From Saprospiraceae bacterium (GTDB lineage: Bacteria; Bacteroidota; Bacteroidia; Chitinophagales; Saprospiraceae): DNA of 64,000 nucleotides. Location of the stretch: NCBI GenBank assembly GCA_020627705.1, contig JAHDGJ010000001.1:497633-561632 (forward strand), in the 5' to 3' direction. Each line of letters opens with the position of its first letter. Within the stretch, counting starts at the first letter, position 1. Below are positions 36,121 through 45,144 of the stretch, one piece after another. The position numbers and the translations under genes were made by a program. The notes beneath the pieces are model-generated. The model had not been told where the DNA came from. It saw only the letters and a list, made by a program, of their open reading frames with translations, and ran no database searches.

Positions 36121-38531
36121 TAAAACTCTACTTTATAAATGAAGTTTGGAAAAAAGCCTATTTGGTAGACATCATTGATTTCGTTTGTCTGACGATTATA
36201 CGAACTGCTGAAAATATTTTCGTTGTCCGTGACATTCTGTATATCCAAATAAAAACTTTGAACCAGCTTTCTTTTGTTGCTGTTAAATTTAAATCCAATT
36301 TTTAAATCGAATCTAAAATACGGATCGTATTGTTCTTCAAACGCCCTACTGTCATCAAATACCTCAATCTGGTTTACCCGAGATGCTTCTAAATCCACAG
36401 GAGTGTAAAACCTACCGCCAGCAGTGGTAACCTTGGTATCGATGCTAAATGCATTCTTTTTTGATTTGCCAAAACGAAATTCCTTACCTGCCAATAGGTT
36501 AAATACATATTGATTGTTAAATGCAGTATTCCTTCTTACCCCATCGCTTCCTTTATATTTTGAATCAAACAAAGACCCTGTAGCCAATACGTAATAGCCT
36601 TTGGTAAAAAACTTTTCTAAGGTGAGCTCCACCCCCATATTTGACCCCGAACCTTCGTTGACCAAATTATTTTTATCAATAGGAAACCCAAAATCAGCTC
36701 CCACATTTAACATACTAAAAGGTGAAGGTGTACTTTCGACAGGAACATTATCCAAGTGTTGATAGTACACCTCAACTTTGGATCTCCAGCTTGAAGCAAT
36801 CTTATAATCATGACTTAGCACAAAATGATTGCTTCGGGTAAATTCCAAATTTTTATTCGGCATGGTTCTTATTCCAACATCACTCATGTTCTCTGCTAAA
36901 GCAATAGGCAACGGTTGATTTTGATGATGCAATCCATATCCAATATTTAGGGTATGCTTTGGTGCGACTTTCCAGTTGGCAGCAAACCTAGGCTCGGTAA
37001 CCAATTGATCATTTATGCTGTTGTACTGCAAATGCAATCCGCCGTTAAGAGTCCATTTGGAACTCACTTTATATTGAGCTTGTACATACGGTTCTACACC
37101 AAAGGTATTCCCATCAAAATCATAGACAGATATTAAATCAAACACACCATTTTGGTCTGTATCTATGCCAAACTCAGCGCTCTCAAAGCTCAAATCAGCC
37201 GAATACCTCTCCATCAATATTCCCGCTCTAGCTGTCAAATTTGCATTGTATTTTTTGTTGACAAAAGAACTTAAAGAAATACGTGCTAATGCATCATCGC
37301 CTTGAACGAATCGATCAACAAACTCCTCTGAGGTATCCATATTATAATAACGGTCTCTGTTAAATTTTACTCTAGAACCGGAAGCTGATAAAATCGTTCG
37401 TACATAACTTTTGTCATCCAGGACATAATTGTTTTTGATTCCCAATACGCCAAACTGAGAATCAGCCTTGGCATCTTCATCATCAGCCGAAAACAAATCA
37501 GTACCATCCACTTCATCTCGATCAAAAAAGATGTCACTTAAACCCGCAATACCAAAAATCGAAAAACGCCCCAATTTTGATTTACCCAGATCCACATTGA
37601 AGGAGATGTCTTGATAATTTGGAACCGCATTGGTACCGATCTCTGCGCCTAAAGATTGAGCGATCCCAACTGATGATTGACGAGCAGCGACTAAAAAGCT
37701 ACCACCCTTACTTCCTTTTAATGGCCCTTCCAACATACCTTCAAATCCTGTAATGGCTCCTAATTGCAGGGTGACTTCAAATTCATCTCTGTTTCCTTTT
37801 CGAAAACCAATATCAAAAACACCAGACAAAGCATTACCATATTCTGCAGGAAAAGCACTGGTTATAAAATCAGAATTTTTGAGCAAATTAGTATTCAACG
37901 CACTTACTGGTCCCCCCGTAGTACCAATGGTAGAAAAGTGATTTGGGGATGGAATTGGAATCCCTTCAAGTCTCCACAATACTCCTGTAGGACTGTTTCC
38001 TCTGATGACTATATCGTTGCGGCTATCGTCAGCGGTACTCACGCCTGCAAAATTTCCAGCCAATCTCGCGACATCACTTCGTCCTCCTGAATACCTGTTA
38101 ACTTCCTCCATACTAAATTGTCGAGACGACACTGTTGCCATCTCATTTTGAGCTCTGTCTTTTTCGACCTTGCCAACAATGACAACCTCGTTGAGTTTGT
38201 TTACGGCTTCCTCCATAGTTACTTCCAAAAAGACCTGTTTGCCCGCATCCACCACAACGTTTGGCAGAGTCAGCGGCTCATAACCCAAATAATTAAATTG
38301 GAAAGTTTGTCTACCGATTGGAATTCCTTCCAAAACAAAATATCCATCAATATCAGTGACTGCCCCTTTGGAGGTAGTTCCAAAGACAAATTCGACCGTA
38401 GCTCCGATCAAAGGCAATTCTGATTGTTGATCTATGACTTGACCTTTTACAGTTTGCAGTCCGTTTTGTGAATATGCAGTAGTGGTTACAAAGCTCAAGA
38501 TGCTTAGAAAGAGTAAAAAATGGCGTTTCAT
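36120..38531 (-). CDS. TonB-dependent receptor with carboxypeptidase-like domain, linked to a LytS/LytTR pair
   Basis: An 803-residue outer-membrane receptor. A signal peptide (residues 1-21) is followed by a CarboxypepD-regulatory domain (about 24-110, VKGQVIDQQSELPLIGATVEF in pieces). The plug (about 115-250) has RSDVARLAGNFAGVSTADDSRNDIVIRGNSPTGVLWRLEGIPIP (in pieces). The barrel ends in VEF with a terminal Phe. It is the first gene of an operon whose other two genes are a sensor kinase and a LytTR regulator, with overlapping stops and starts. The ligand is unknown; the operon suggests signal transduction or ligand-dependent self-regulation. Confidence 0.9.
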   Translation of the reverse strand: MKRHFLLFLSILSFVTTTAYSQNGLQTVKGQVIDQQSELPLIGATVEFVFGTTSKGAVTDIDGYFVLEGIPIGRQTFQFNYLGYEPLTLPNVVVDAGKQVFLEVTMEEAVNKLNEVVIVGKVEKDRAQNEMATVSSRQFSMEEVNRYSGGRSDVARLAGNFAGVSTADDSRNDIVIRGNSPTGVLWRLEGIPIPSPNHFSTIGTTGGPVSALNTNLLKNSDFITSAFPAEYGNALSGVFDIGFRKGNRDEFEVTLQLGAITGFEGMLEGPLKGSKGGSFLVAARQSSVGIAQSLGAEIGTNAVPNYQDISFNVDLGKSKLGRFSIFGIAGLSDIFFDRDEVDGTDLFSADDEDAKADSQFGVLGIKNNYVLDDKSYVRTILSASGSRVKFNRDRYYNMDTSEEFVDRFVQGDDALARISLSSFVNKKYNANLTARAGILMERYSADLSFESAEFGIDTDQNGVFDLISVYDFDGNTFGVEPYVQAQYKVSSKWTLNGGLHLQYNSINDQLVTEPRFAANWKVAPKHTLNIGYGLHHQNQPLPIALAENMSDVGIRTMPNKNLEFTRSNHFVLSHDYKIASSWRSKVEVYYQHLDNVPVESTPSPFSMLNVGADFGFPIDKNNLVNEGSGSNMGVELTLEKFFTKGYYVLATGSLFDSKYKGSDGVRRNTAFNNQYVFNLLAGKEFRFGKSKKNAFSIDTKVTTAGGRFYTPVDLEASRVNQIEVFDDSRAFEEQYDPYFRFDLKIGFKFNSNKRKLVQSFYLDIQNVTDNENIFSSSYNRQTNEINDVYQIGFFPNFIYKVEF

Positions 38532-38573
38532 GACTTTTAAATTTTAATTAATTTAAATGTCGACTAGAATCGC

Positions 38574-38603
38574 AGCTGTGCAAAGCCAATACTCGTGAGC
38601 TGT
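38574..38603 (-). promoter_or_regulatory. ACAGCT direct repeat upstream of the receptor operon
   Basis: Read on the minus strand, ACAGCT occurs twice (38598-38603 and 38574-38579), with starts 24 bases apart, 43-72 bases before the receptor ATG. LytTR regulators bind direct repeats of short ACAGTT-like elements. The match is approximate and no clear -7 element is seen, so this is a weak candidate. Confidence 0.25.
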
Positions 38604-38649
38604 AGTTTTTAAAAGTTGAATTGTAAGATAGACCTGAAATTTGATATAC

Positions 38650-39237
38650 TTAGAGATAGAGATCAAAATCAACCAGTTTGGCACTGGTACCTTGCCGAAC
38701 TTTTACAGTTCGCTTCAAACCATTGTTTTTTTGTACAAACACATCCTGACTTAAGAATGGATCATTTTCAAAATACATTTGCGTGGTCAATTCATCATAA
38801 CCCTTGGCACGAACTTTAAAATGAATGTGCTTTGGACGATCCAATCCCGCATCAGTATAAGCTCCTGGCATCAGTGTTTTAAATTTATATTGACCACTCT
38901 TGTTTGTTTTTATCCGACCCCTGAATAAATAACGATGGCCCTCGTTATCATAATCCCCTTTTGGTCCAGCATGCCAAACATCCACAATAGCATCCGGCAA
39001 AGGGGTCTTACAATCAGATCCGTATATCACACCGGAAACTTCTAAAGAAATTCCATCACCTTTATAATGTGCAGCAATGTCCTTTCTAAATGGGACTCGA
39101 GCTCGATAAAAAGGTCCTTGTATATCAGAATCTGTGCGACAAGCATCCTTAACTGAACCTAAGGATAATATGCGTTTTATTGGAGTCGAAACGGCCGCAA
39201 ATGCAGCGATTACTTGAAGAAAATATTTACGGTCCAT
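38650..39237 (-). CDS. Intradiol ring-cleavage dioxygenase family protein
   Basis: A 195-residue protein with a hydrophobic N-terminus (QVIAAFAAVSTPI), suggesting export. The fold is the catechol/protocatechuate 3,4-dioxygenase beta-sandwich: VIYGSDCKTPLPDAIVDVWHAGPKGDYDN, then GQYKFKTLMPGAYTDAGLDRPKHIHF (both read in pieces). Candidate Fe(III) ligands are a Tyr near 96 or 103, Y127, H137 and H139. True enzymes cleave catechols. Exported short versions in Bacteroidota often have unknown substrates. No other aromatic-degradation genes are close. It lies downstream of two unrecognised genes on the same strand. Confidence 0.85.
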   Translation of the reverse strand: MDRKYFLQVIAAFAAVSTPIKRILSLGSVKDACRTDSDIQGPFYRARVPFRKDIAAHYKGDGISLEVSGVIYGSDCKTPLPDAIVDVWHAGPKGDYDNEGHRYLFRGRIKTNKSGQYKFKTLMPGAYTDAGLDRPKHIHFKVRAKGYDELTTQMYFENDPFLSQDVFVQKNNGLKRTVKVRQGTSAKLVDFDLYL

Positions 39238-39292
39238 GCAAAAGGTGTCTTTTCATAAAAACAGCAAATAGCTATTTTTTATTGTATGCCTT

Positions 39293-39691
39293 TTATATCC
39301 TTAAAAAATATACATCCGTCTTGTTGCGTGCAATGCTTTCGACGCACCAAGCTCCAGCTTGATTATCACAAATTTCTCTAAACTGAAATCTAGTACATGT
39401 TTTGGGCAGACCTGAGAATATTAGAGTAAAAATATGCGAGCTGTTGGCCTCGACCAATTGCCAAACAGGATACTTGCTGATGTTGTTTACATGCACCAAT
39501 TCACTTCGATGGTTTCCGTCCAAATCAAATAAATAGGAGCTTGGCCAAATACGGATAGCTGATTCTTGCATTCCGTGATTGTTCAGTAAAAAATGCAAAA
39601 CGACTTGACCTTGTTCGTGAATTTGAGTTTTTAAGCTCGATCTGAGTTCTTCAGAAATTTCAATTTTGGGTTTCTTGATTATCTCAGCCAT
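39293..39691 (-). CDS. Hypothetical protein
   Basis: A 132-residue protein without signal peptide or membrane segment. It looks like a single mixed alpha/beta or beta-rich domain: an N-terminal basic-acidic helix (KKPKIEISEELRSSLK), then strands such as VVLHFLLNNHG, SYLFDLDG and HIFTLIFSGLP. Three cysteines lie in the last 45 residues (KTCTRF, EICDNQ, AWCVES). I do not recognise it. It sits 28 bases after the multi-pass membrane protein gene and 55 bases before the dioxygenase gene on the same strand, so a shared transcript is possible. Confidence 0.6.
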   Translation of the reverse strand: MAEIIKKPKIEISEELRSSLKTQIHEQGQVVLHFLLNNHGMQESAIRIWPSSYLFDLDGNHRSELVHVNNISKYPVWQLVEANSSHIFTLIFSGLPKTCTRFQFREICDNQAGAWCVESIARNKTDVYFLRI

Positions 39692-39719
39692 AACTAAAAT
39701 TTGGATGCGTTGTAACGTC

Positions 39720-41300
39720 CTAATTGTTTGATTTCACCTTTCTAAACGGCAGCTCGATCTCTTTAATAAAACGTCCATTTACTTTTTCCATTCGTAGGGA
39801 ATGTTCGCCGTAGCTCAAACTGTCTATAGGCGTATAACAAAGCAATCCTCTTTCGTGCAAATTTTCATGAACATAAAATTTGCAATTGAGGTTTTCCATA
39901 ATGCTTTGATCATTTATGGACAAGTCATAAAGACCAAGAAATTCATCTTTGATTTTCGCAAGCTTACTCCTCATGTATTGCTGCCGTTCTGTTTTATATC
40001 GTTCAGAAATTTCATCGCGCAATTCATCTAACTCCTCCGGCTTATTGTTTTGGTATTTTGATAAGTATATCGAATCTCTGGTTTTCAGTTTTCTGCCTTG
40101 AATAATTTTACGCACCGCTCTCAACTCTGCAATTTCACTTTTTGAAAGTTCTTGAATGGTTTCATCCTGAATAGAATTTCGTATCATAGAATGCCGCATC
40201 CCACTTTTCCTAAAAGCTGGGACATCTTTCATTTTATTCTTGAGCACATTATTGTCGTTGTCTCGATACTCTAAGAAAAACTTTAGGTAATCGTTTTCAT
40301 TTTCGAAATGTTCCAAACTGATATAGTATATTTTGGACTTACGGCTGTTTTCATTGCTCAAAGTAAATGCTTGCAAGTGCTCAAACCTCAAATCGTCGTA
40401 ATGGTTCCATGGAATGGCCACCTCACTAACTTGATTTTGATAGGCATACCTTGAAGCAGATAGATTTGGGAAATATTGAAATTTTTCGAATGAAAAGCCC
40501 TTCAAAACAACCAAAATCAAGGCATATGGAATAGCCAAATAAAACAGCCGCTTGGTGTATTTGTTGTCAATAAAATTTAGAAGCAATGGCCGATATATAA
40601 AGGACAAGGAAAAGGTCTCATAAAACCTGTAAATGAAATAAAAGACTCCAGAGAGTCTTTTGTCCCTAATTTTTTTTAATGAACCCAGCGTAATAAAATC
40701 GATAAATACAATCAAGCCCATACCGAGATAGGTGAAAAAGAAAATACTAGCGGGGATCGAAAGTTGCCTGTTTTCGGTTAAAGGGAATATTCGTAAAATC
40801 AAACTCATACAAATGGTAAATACAATTATGTACATTACCAATGAGAGCAAAATGAAAAACAGTAAAAATGTAAAAGAAAAAAGTACACTACTCAGTTTTT
40901 CCAAACGCTCTATGTAATCATCAAAGCTTCCATGGCGTCGTTTAAAATATCGCGTAAACCGTTCGCTGTACTTTAGCTCATTATAATCTATATCCCCAGA
41001 AACATATCTCAAACCTATAGCTCCAATCCAAAATCCTCGTATCACAATGTGGAGTACCAAATTGATTAAAAATATCCTCCAACTCGCCCAAAGCATGGTG
41101 ACAAATAAATTTATGGCTTCATCAAAATCGGTGGACATATGAACATCCAAATAATTATCTACCTGATAAAGCAACCCTTTGGCAGACCAAATTCCAAATA
41201 AAGCCAATCCTGAAATCAGGAGCTCTAATTGCCAACTTTCTTGTTGCAATTTTTCTAACCACTCAGAGAAAAAATTCTTTTTGGAGTTTTGGACGGACAT
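39720..41300 (-). CDS. Multi-pass membrane protein with long cytoplasmic or periplasmic tail, unknown
   Basis: A 526-residue protein. Residues about 25-285 contain around six to seven hydrophobic segments (LLISGLALFGIWS, ILFLINLVLHIVIRGFWIGAIG-like, SVLFSFTFLLFFILLSLVMYIIVF in pieces, SIFFFTYLGMGLIVFIDFITLG, LFYLAIPYALILVV). Residues 290-526 form a soluble, charged domain with a helical stretch (about 385-460, E/K/R rich) and a beta-rich end (KFYVHENLHERGLLCYTPIDSL). I do not recognise the family. It starts the group with the hypothetical protein and dioxygenase genes. Confidence 0.7.
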   Translation of the reverse strand: MSVQNSKKNFFSEWLEKLQQESWQLELLISGLALFGIWSAKGLLYQVDNYLDVHMSTDFDEAINLFVTMLWASWRIFLINLVLHIVIRGFWIGAIGLRYVSGDIDYNELKYSERFTRYFKRRHGSFDDYIERLEKLSSVLFSFTFLLFFILLSLVMYIIVFTICMSLILRIFPLTENRQLSIPASIFFFTYLGMGLIVFIDFITLGSLKKIRDKRLSGVFYFIYRFYETFSLSFIYRPLLLNFIDNKYTKRLFYLAIPYALILVVLKGFSFEKFQYFPNLSASRYAYQNQVSEVAIPWNHYDDLRFEHLQAFTLSNENSRKSKIYYISLEHFENENDYLKFFLEYRDNDNNVLKNKMKDVPAFRKSGMRHSMIRNSIQDETIQELSKSEIAELRAVRKIIQGRKLKTRDSIYLSKYQNNKPEELDELRDEISERYKTERQQYMRSKLAKIKDEFLGLYDLSINDQSIMENLNCKFYVHENLHERGLLCYTPIDSLSYGEHSLRMEKVNGRFIKEIELPFRKVKSNN

Positions 41301-41361
41301 GCAGGAAAGTTAGCAAATACTAAGATGATTATATAGCCTTAAGGTAAAAAGTATATAAGCG

Positions 41362-42216
41362 TTACAAAACTTCCACCTCAAAAAACACAAATTCTCCGAC
41401 ATTACGAACGCCATCATTGGCTCCTAATGAAAATCGGTAGGTTCTAGATATTAGGGTTGAAGGAATGGTGTATTCAAAATCAAATTCGAATTCGTCTGAA
41501 ACACTATTATCAAAAGGAAAGGCAACATCAGTATTAAACGAATTGCCTGTGGATAGATCAGTATAGGCTAAATACAACACCCCATTACCCCCTTGGCTTA
41601 AGGAGAAATTATCTGTGACTATCCCTTTAAAGCGTAAAACATCGCCTTTGTTTGCTGAAAAGTTTTGAACATTTGGCAACTCCACACTTATTTCTGGGGC
41701 AACAATATCCTGCAGGTTTTTAATTTTTATTGAATTGAAATTGGCAAAGGGACTATCATTGCCAGATTCATCAATCACCTGGATATGAAAATGATAATTT
41801 CCAGCAGTAACATTTTCTGGAACAACAAATGATTGAGAAACCTGATGGGATGATCCGGATAAATCTTGAATATCCAATACCGTCCAATCTGTGGTTTGGC
41901 CATTTACATCTATTGAAGGGAAACTAGGAGCACTCCCCCCTCCATGACCGTGACAATCAAAATTATTGTGGATGTCAACCTTATATTGAGACAATTCTTG
42001 ATCATCACTAAATATTATGTCAAAAGTCAGCTCATTCTCATTATTCAATCTAAAGACCACATCCTCTTGAGCATTGCAAATTTCGTCTTGCATTGGAGTT
42101 GGAGAATAGCTTACCACTTCCATAGTTGGTGGTGTAGTGTCAACATCTCCTGTTTGACATCCTATTGCAAAAATTAGGGCGAAAAGAAATAATGGCAACA
42201 GCTTTGATTTTATCAT
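41362..42216 (-). CDS. DUF4625-type lipoprotein in a putative zinc regulon
   Basis: A 284-residue lipoprotein (FAIGC, Cys20). I chose the ATG at 42216 because the longer frame would place the promoter and the operators inside the gene. It has DUF4625-like beta-sandwich features: SDDQELSQYKVDIHNNFDCHGHGGG (in pieces), with a possible metal-binding Cys/His cluster at DCHGH; then GSSHQVSQSFVVP and GNYHFHIQVIDESGN; and a second Ig-like half. The function is not established. Two palindromes cover its promoter, and the Fur-family gene is divergent. I infer metal-responsive expression and a surface or periplasmic metal-handling role. Confidence 0.8.
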   Translation of the reverse strand: MIKSKLLPLFLFALIFAIGCQTGDVDTTPPTMEVVSYSPTPMQDEICNAQEDVVFRLNNENELTFDIIFSDDQELSQYKVDIHNNFDCHGHGGGSAPSFPSIDVNGQTTDWTVLDIQDLSGSSHQVSQSFVVPENVTAGNYHFHIQVIDESGNDSPFANFNSIKIKNLQDIVAPEISVELPNVQNFSANKGDVLRFKGIVTDNFSLSQGGNGVLYLAYTDLSTGNSFNTDVAFPFDNSVSDEFEFDFEYTIPSTLISRTYRFSLGANDGVRNVGEFVFFEVEVL

Positions 42217-42228
42217 TATAATTGTTTT

Positions 42229-42243
42229 TGCAATATTGTTGCA
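42229..42243. promoter_or_regulatory. Fur/Zur-like operator 1
   Basis: TGCAAT-ATT-GTTGCA is a near-perfect palindrome (one arm mismatch). It overlaps the 3' edge of the -7 element of the DUF4625 promoter and its transcription start region, where a bound repressor would block initiation. Confidence 0.65.
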
Positions 42244-42271
42244 AATATAGGTCATTATTTTGCTAATGCAA
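42242..42271 (-). promoter_or_regulatory. Promoter of the DUF4625 lipoprotein gene
   Basis: On the minus strand a TTG (42271-42269) is followed after 19 bases by TATATTTG (42249-42242), an exact TAnnTTTG -7 element. The TTG lies inside operator 2, and operator 1 begins at the end of the -7 element. Confidence 0.6.
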
Positions 42272-42290
42272 CTTAGTTGCACTACATTTG
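42259..42290 (+). promoter_or_regulatory. Promoter of the Fur-family regulator gene
   Basis: TTTG (42259-42262), a 20-base spacer, then TACATTTG (42283-42290) fit the Bacteroidota -33/-7 pattern. The ATG lies only six bases past the -7 element, so the transcript is nearly leaderless. Operator 2 fills most of the spacer, implying autorepression. Confidence 0.6.
42267..42281. promoter_or_regulatory. Fur/Zur-like operator 2
   Basis: TGCAACT-T-AGTTGCA is a perfect 15-base palindrome in the divergent promoter region. It covers the -33 TTG of the leftward promoter and the spacer of the rightward one, so one bound dimer could silence both genes. Confidence 0.7.
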
Positions 42291-42295
42291 TCGTC

Positions 42296-42676
42296 ATGGC
42301 AAACTTCAGAAAAACCAAATCACTTCAAACCATATTACATGCTTTTGATGATTCAGGAGTAGCCCTATCTGGAGTAGCCTTAATCAAAAAGTTTCATTCA
42401 AAAATGAACAAAACAACCGTGTATAGAATTCTCGATCGACTGGAAAAAGAAGATCTTTTGCATTCCTTTACGGATCTAAACGGACTACGATGGTATGCCA
42501 AATCACCTGGATCAAAAATTGAAAACAACTCAGCTCATCATTCTCACTTCCAATGTAATGACTGTGGCATTTCGAAATGTCTTCAAATTCCGTTAGAAAT
42601 TCCTTCGGTGCCCAATCATAGGATTGACTCGGCGAGCCTCATTCTTGTCGGACAGTGTGAAAATTGTCTTTCTTAA
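42296..42676 (+). CDS. Fur-family metalloregulator, probably Zur-like
   Basis: A 126-residue regulator. The winged helix (about residues 8-70) has GVALIKKFHSKMNKTTVYRILDRLEKEDLLH, read in pieces, with the TTVYR recognition helix. Metal-binding features are HHSHFQC, CNDCG and a terminal CENC; two CxxC pairs give the structural zinc site. The shorter start at 42296 is used because the longer frame runs through the promoter. Zinc rather than iron is inferred from the neighbouring receptor and lipoproteins. The TonB receptor starts 35 bases downstream, probably on the same transcript. Confidence 0.88.
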   Translation: MANFRKTKSLQTILHAFDDSGVALSGVALIKKFHSKMNKTTVYRILDRLEKEDLLHSFTDLNGLRWYAKSPGSKIENNSAHHSHFQCNDCGISKCLQIPLEIPSVPNHRIDSASLILVGQCENCLS

Positions 42677-42711
42677 CTTTACCCATTAGGTAATTATCAG
42701 TGTCGCATCAA

Positions 42712-45081
42712 ATGAGATTTATTATTTGCATTCTATTTTTGACCTTAGCTCTGTTAGGAAACACGCAAATCACCGGTGTTGTCATAGAAGAACATGGCCA
42801 TACGCTACCCAATGCTACTTTGGTTCTATTGCCTGATAGCATTCTTATTACAGCAGAAGAAGATGGCGAGTTTCGTTTTAGAGATTTATCTCCTGGAAAG
42901 TATGAGTTAAGAACTTCGTTTTTAGGATATATCACAGATACGACTTTTGTTGAATTGGTCAAAAATGAATCATTCAATCTACGAATTGAATTAAATCACG
43001 ACCATGAAGTTATCGAGACCATAATAGTGCATGAAGAACATGCCAAACAAGAATTAACCCTCCAAACAGAGCATCTACACGAACAATTTTTTTCCAAAAA
43101 CTTTGAAGGCACTTTTGCACAAACCATAGAAAAACTTCCTGGGATTAGTTCTATAAATGTAGGAGTAGGCATTGCCAAACCGGTAATAAGAGGACTTTCG
43201 TCCAATCGAATCATTGTCAATCATCAAGGGATAAAGCAAGAAAGCCAACAGTGGGGAAGCGACCACGGATTAGAGATTGATCAGTTTGATGTTTCACGTG
43301 TTGAAATTATAAAAGGACCAGGGTCGCTGCAATATGGATCTGATGGTTTGGGCGGGGTCATTAATATTATGCCCGAGAAAATTTTACCAAAAAATAGTTT
43401 TGACGGAAGCATCTTGAGTTTGTATAAAACAAACAACGAGCACTGGGGTGGATCCGCCAAACTAGGGTTCAATCGAAACAATTGGTTTTTATCTGCCCGA
43501 TATTCCCAGCAAGATTTTGCTGACTACAGAGTTCCAAGCTCAAGCTTTACCTATAATGGTTTTGATCTTCCAATTTTAGATAATCGATTAAAAAATACCG
43601 CAGGAAACGAAAACAACTTAAGTCTAACAACTGGTGTAAACAAAGATTGGGGAATCACCAGATTGCATTACAGCCACTATTCACTTGAAGCAGGATTGTT
43701 TAGTGGAGCGGTTGGAATACCCAGGTCTTATGCCTTAACGCATGATGGAAACTATCGTGACATTGATGTTCCCAAACAAAATGTGGATCATTATCGACTT
43801 TCCTTAAATCAAATTATATATCTAGGAAGCAATCATTTGGCTTTGGATGTGGGGTATCAACGAAACATTAGAAGAGAGTTTTCGCAGCCCGAATTTCACA
43901 GCATTCCCCTATCCCAACTCGATGACCCAAACGACAAATTGGCTATCGAACTGGTCTTAGAAACCTTTAGTTTCGCAGCGCATTACGAGCATATGCTTTC
44001 TCATAAGTGGAAAAACATTTACGGCTTAAACGCCCAATGGCAAAAAAACAATCGTGACGGTTTTGAATACCTGCTGCCAGATTTCAAAACATTTCGAGGC
44101 GGAATATATGGCATAACAGAAAAAGAAATAAGCAAAGATTGGCTCATTAATGCAGGGCTCCGTATGGATCTGGGCCATAACGAGACCGCCTTTTTTAAAC
44201 AGTATGTTTGGGATAGTAACGAAGCGATTATTGATTCCCTGTTGTCAAGAGCAACAAACGACTACTTCTTTAATTGGTCTGCGTCTCTTGGTACCAACCT
44301 TAGTTTATTAGAGGACAAATGGACACTAAAGGCAAACATCGGGAAAAGTTTTAGAGTCCCTTATCCTGCCGAAACGGTATCTAACGGAATTCATCACGGG
44401 ACTTTTAGGCATGAAGTCGGTACGCCTGAGCTCAAATCAGAACACGGCTACCAATTGGATATAGGAGCTTATTGGCAATTGCGCAGTTTTAAAGGAAGCT
44501 TGTCTTTGTATTTCAATTATTTTGACAACTACATTTACTTGGGTCCTACCTTCCCTGCCCGGTTTTCTAATTTGCCCGAGGCGGGACAGATTTTTCAATA
44601 CCGTCAAGACGATGCTATCTACACGGGATTCGAACTGCAATGGGAAGTTGATCTTCGTCCGAATCTCACATTACATCAAACGGCTGATTTTGTGCAAAGC
44701 TTTAATCCCAAAACTAACTTAGCCCTGCCTTTCACCCCGCAGCCATCCTTGCGCACCGAACTCAACTTTTCTCCTTTCGAAACCAAACTTGTTTCTAATA
44801 CTTATTTTGAAATTGCACACGAGCAACATTTTGCAGCGCAAGGAAACTTACGCATAGACAGATCCGAATCTCCAACTCCAGCTTATCAACTTTGGAATGC
44901 AGGTTTAGGCACAGATTTTTTAGTAGCTGGACAACAAATAAAATTAAAAATTCAAGTACAGAATCTTAGCAACACAAAATATCTCGCGCATTTAAGCCGA
45001 TATCGCATTATTAATGTGCCGGAGCAAGGTAGGAATCTAATAGTCTCCTTAAAGGTGCCCTTCTCAGGAAAATTAAAATAA
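42712..45081 (+). CDS. TonB-dependent receptor with histidine-rich insert, probable zinc receptor (ZnuD-like)
   Basis: A 789-residue outer-membrane receptor. The ATG at 42712 is preferred to an upstream GTG because a signal peptide starts there. A CarboxypepD-regulatory domain (about 20-95) is followed by a His-rich stretch (about residues 99-128: NHDHEV, IVHEEHAK, TEHLHEQFF) before the plug (PGISSINVGVGIAKPVIRGLSSNRIIV, in pieces; WGSDHGLEIDQ; VEIIKGPGSLQYGSDGLGGVINI in pieces). The barrel ends in LIVSLKVPFSGKLK. Cotranscription with the Fur-family regulator and the His-rich insert point to zinc or a similar divalent metal. Confidence 0.87.
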   Translation: MRFIICILFLTLALLGNTQITGVVIEEHGHTLPNATLVLLPDSILITAEEDGEFRFRDLSPGKYELRTSFLGYITDTTFVELVKNESFNLRIELNHDHEVIETIIVHEEHAKQELTLQTEHLHEQFFSKNFEGTFAQTIEKLPGISSINVGVGIAKPVIRGLSSNRIIVNHQGIKQESQQWGSDHGLEIDQFDVSRVEIIKGPGSLQYGSDGLGGVINIMPEKILPKNSFDGSILSLYKTNNEHWGGSAKLGFNRNNWFLSARYSQQDFADYRVPSSSFTYNGFDLPILDNRLKNTAGNENNLSLTTGVNKDWGITRLHYSHYSLEAGLFSGAVGIPRSYALTHDGNYRDIDVPKQNVDHYRLSLNQIIYLGSNHLALDVGYQRNIRREFSQPEFHSIPLSQLDDPNDKLAIELVLETFSFAAHYEHMLSHKWKNIYGLNAQWQKNNRDGFEYLLPDFKTFRGGIYGITEKEISKDWLINAGLRMDLGHNETAFFKQYVWDSNEAIIDSLLSRATNDYFFNWSASLGTNLSLLEDKWTLKANIGKSFRVPYPAETVSNGIHHGTFRHEVGTPELKSEHGYQLDIGAYWQLRSFKGSLSLYFNYFDNYIYLGPTFPARFSNLPEAGQIFQYRQDDAIYTGFELQWEVDLRPNLTLHQTADFVQSFNPKTNLALPFTPQPSLRTELNFSPFETKLVSNTYFEIAHEQHFAAQGNLRIDRSESPTPAYQLWNAGLGTDFLVAGQQIKLKIQVQNLSNTKYLAHLSRYRIINVPEQGRNLIVSLKVPFSGKLK

Positions 45082-45122
45082 AAAAAGGGTTTAAGATTCT
45101 TGACTGAAGAAACTTAAACCCT
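45080..45122 (-). terminator. Terminator after the small His-containing lipoprotein gene
   Basis: The arms AGGGTTTAAG (45086-45095) and CTTAAACCCT (45113-45122) pair perfectly over 10 bases around a 17-base loop. On the minus strand the stem is followed by seven T (A's at 45080-45086). It abuts the stop of the convergent receptor gene and may slow its transcript as well. Confidence 0.65.
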
Positions 45123-45144
45123 GACAACTATTTTCTATTTCAAT

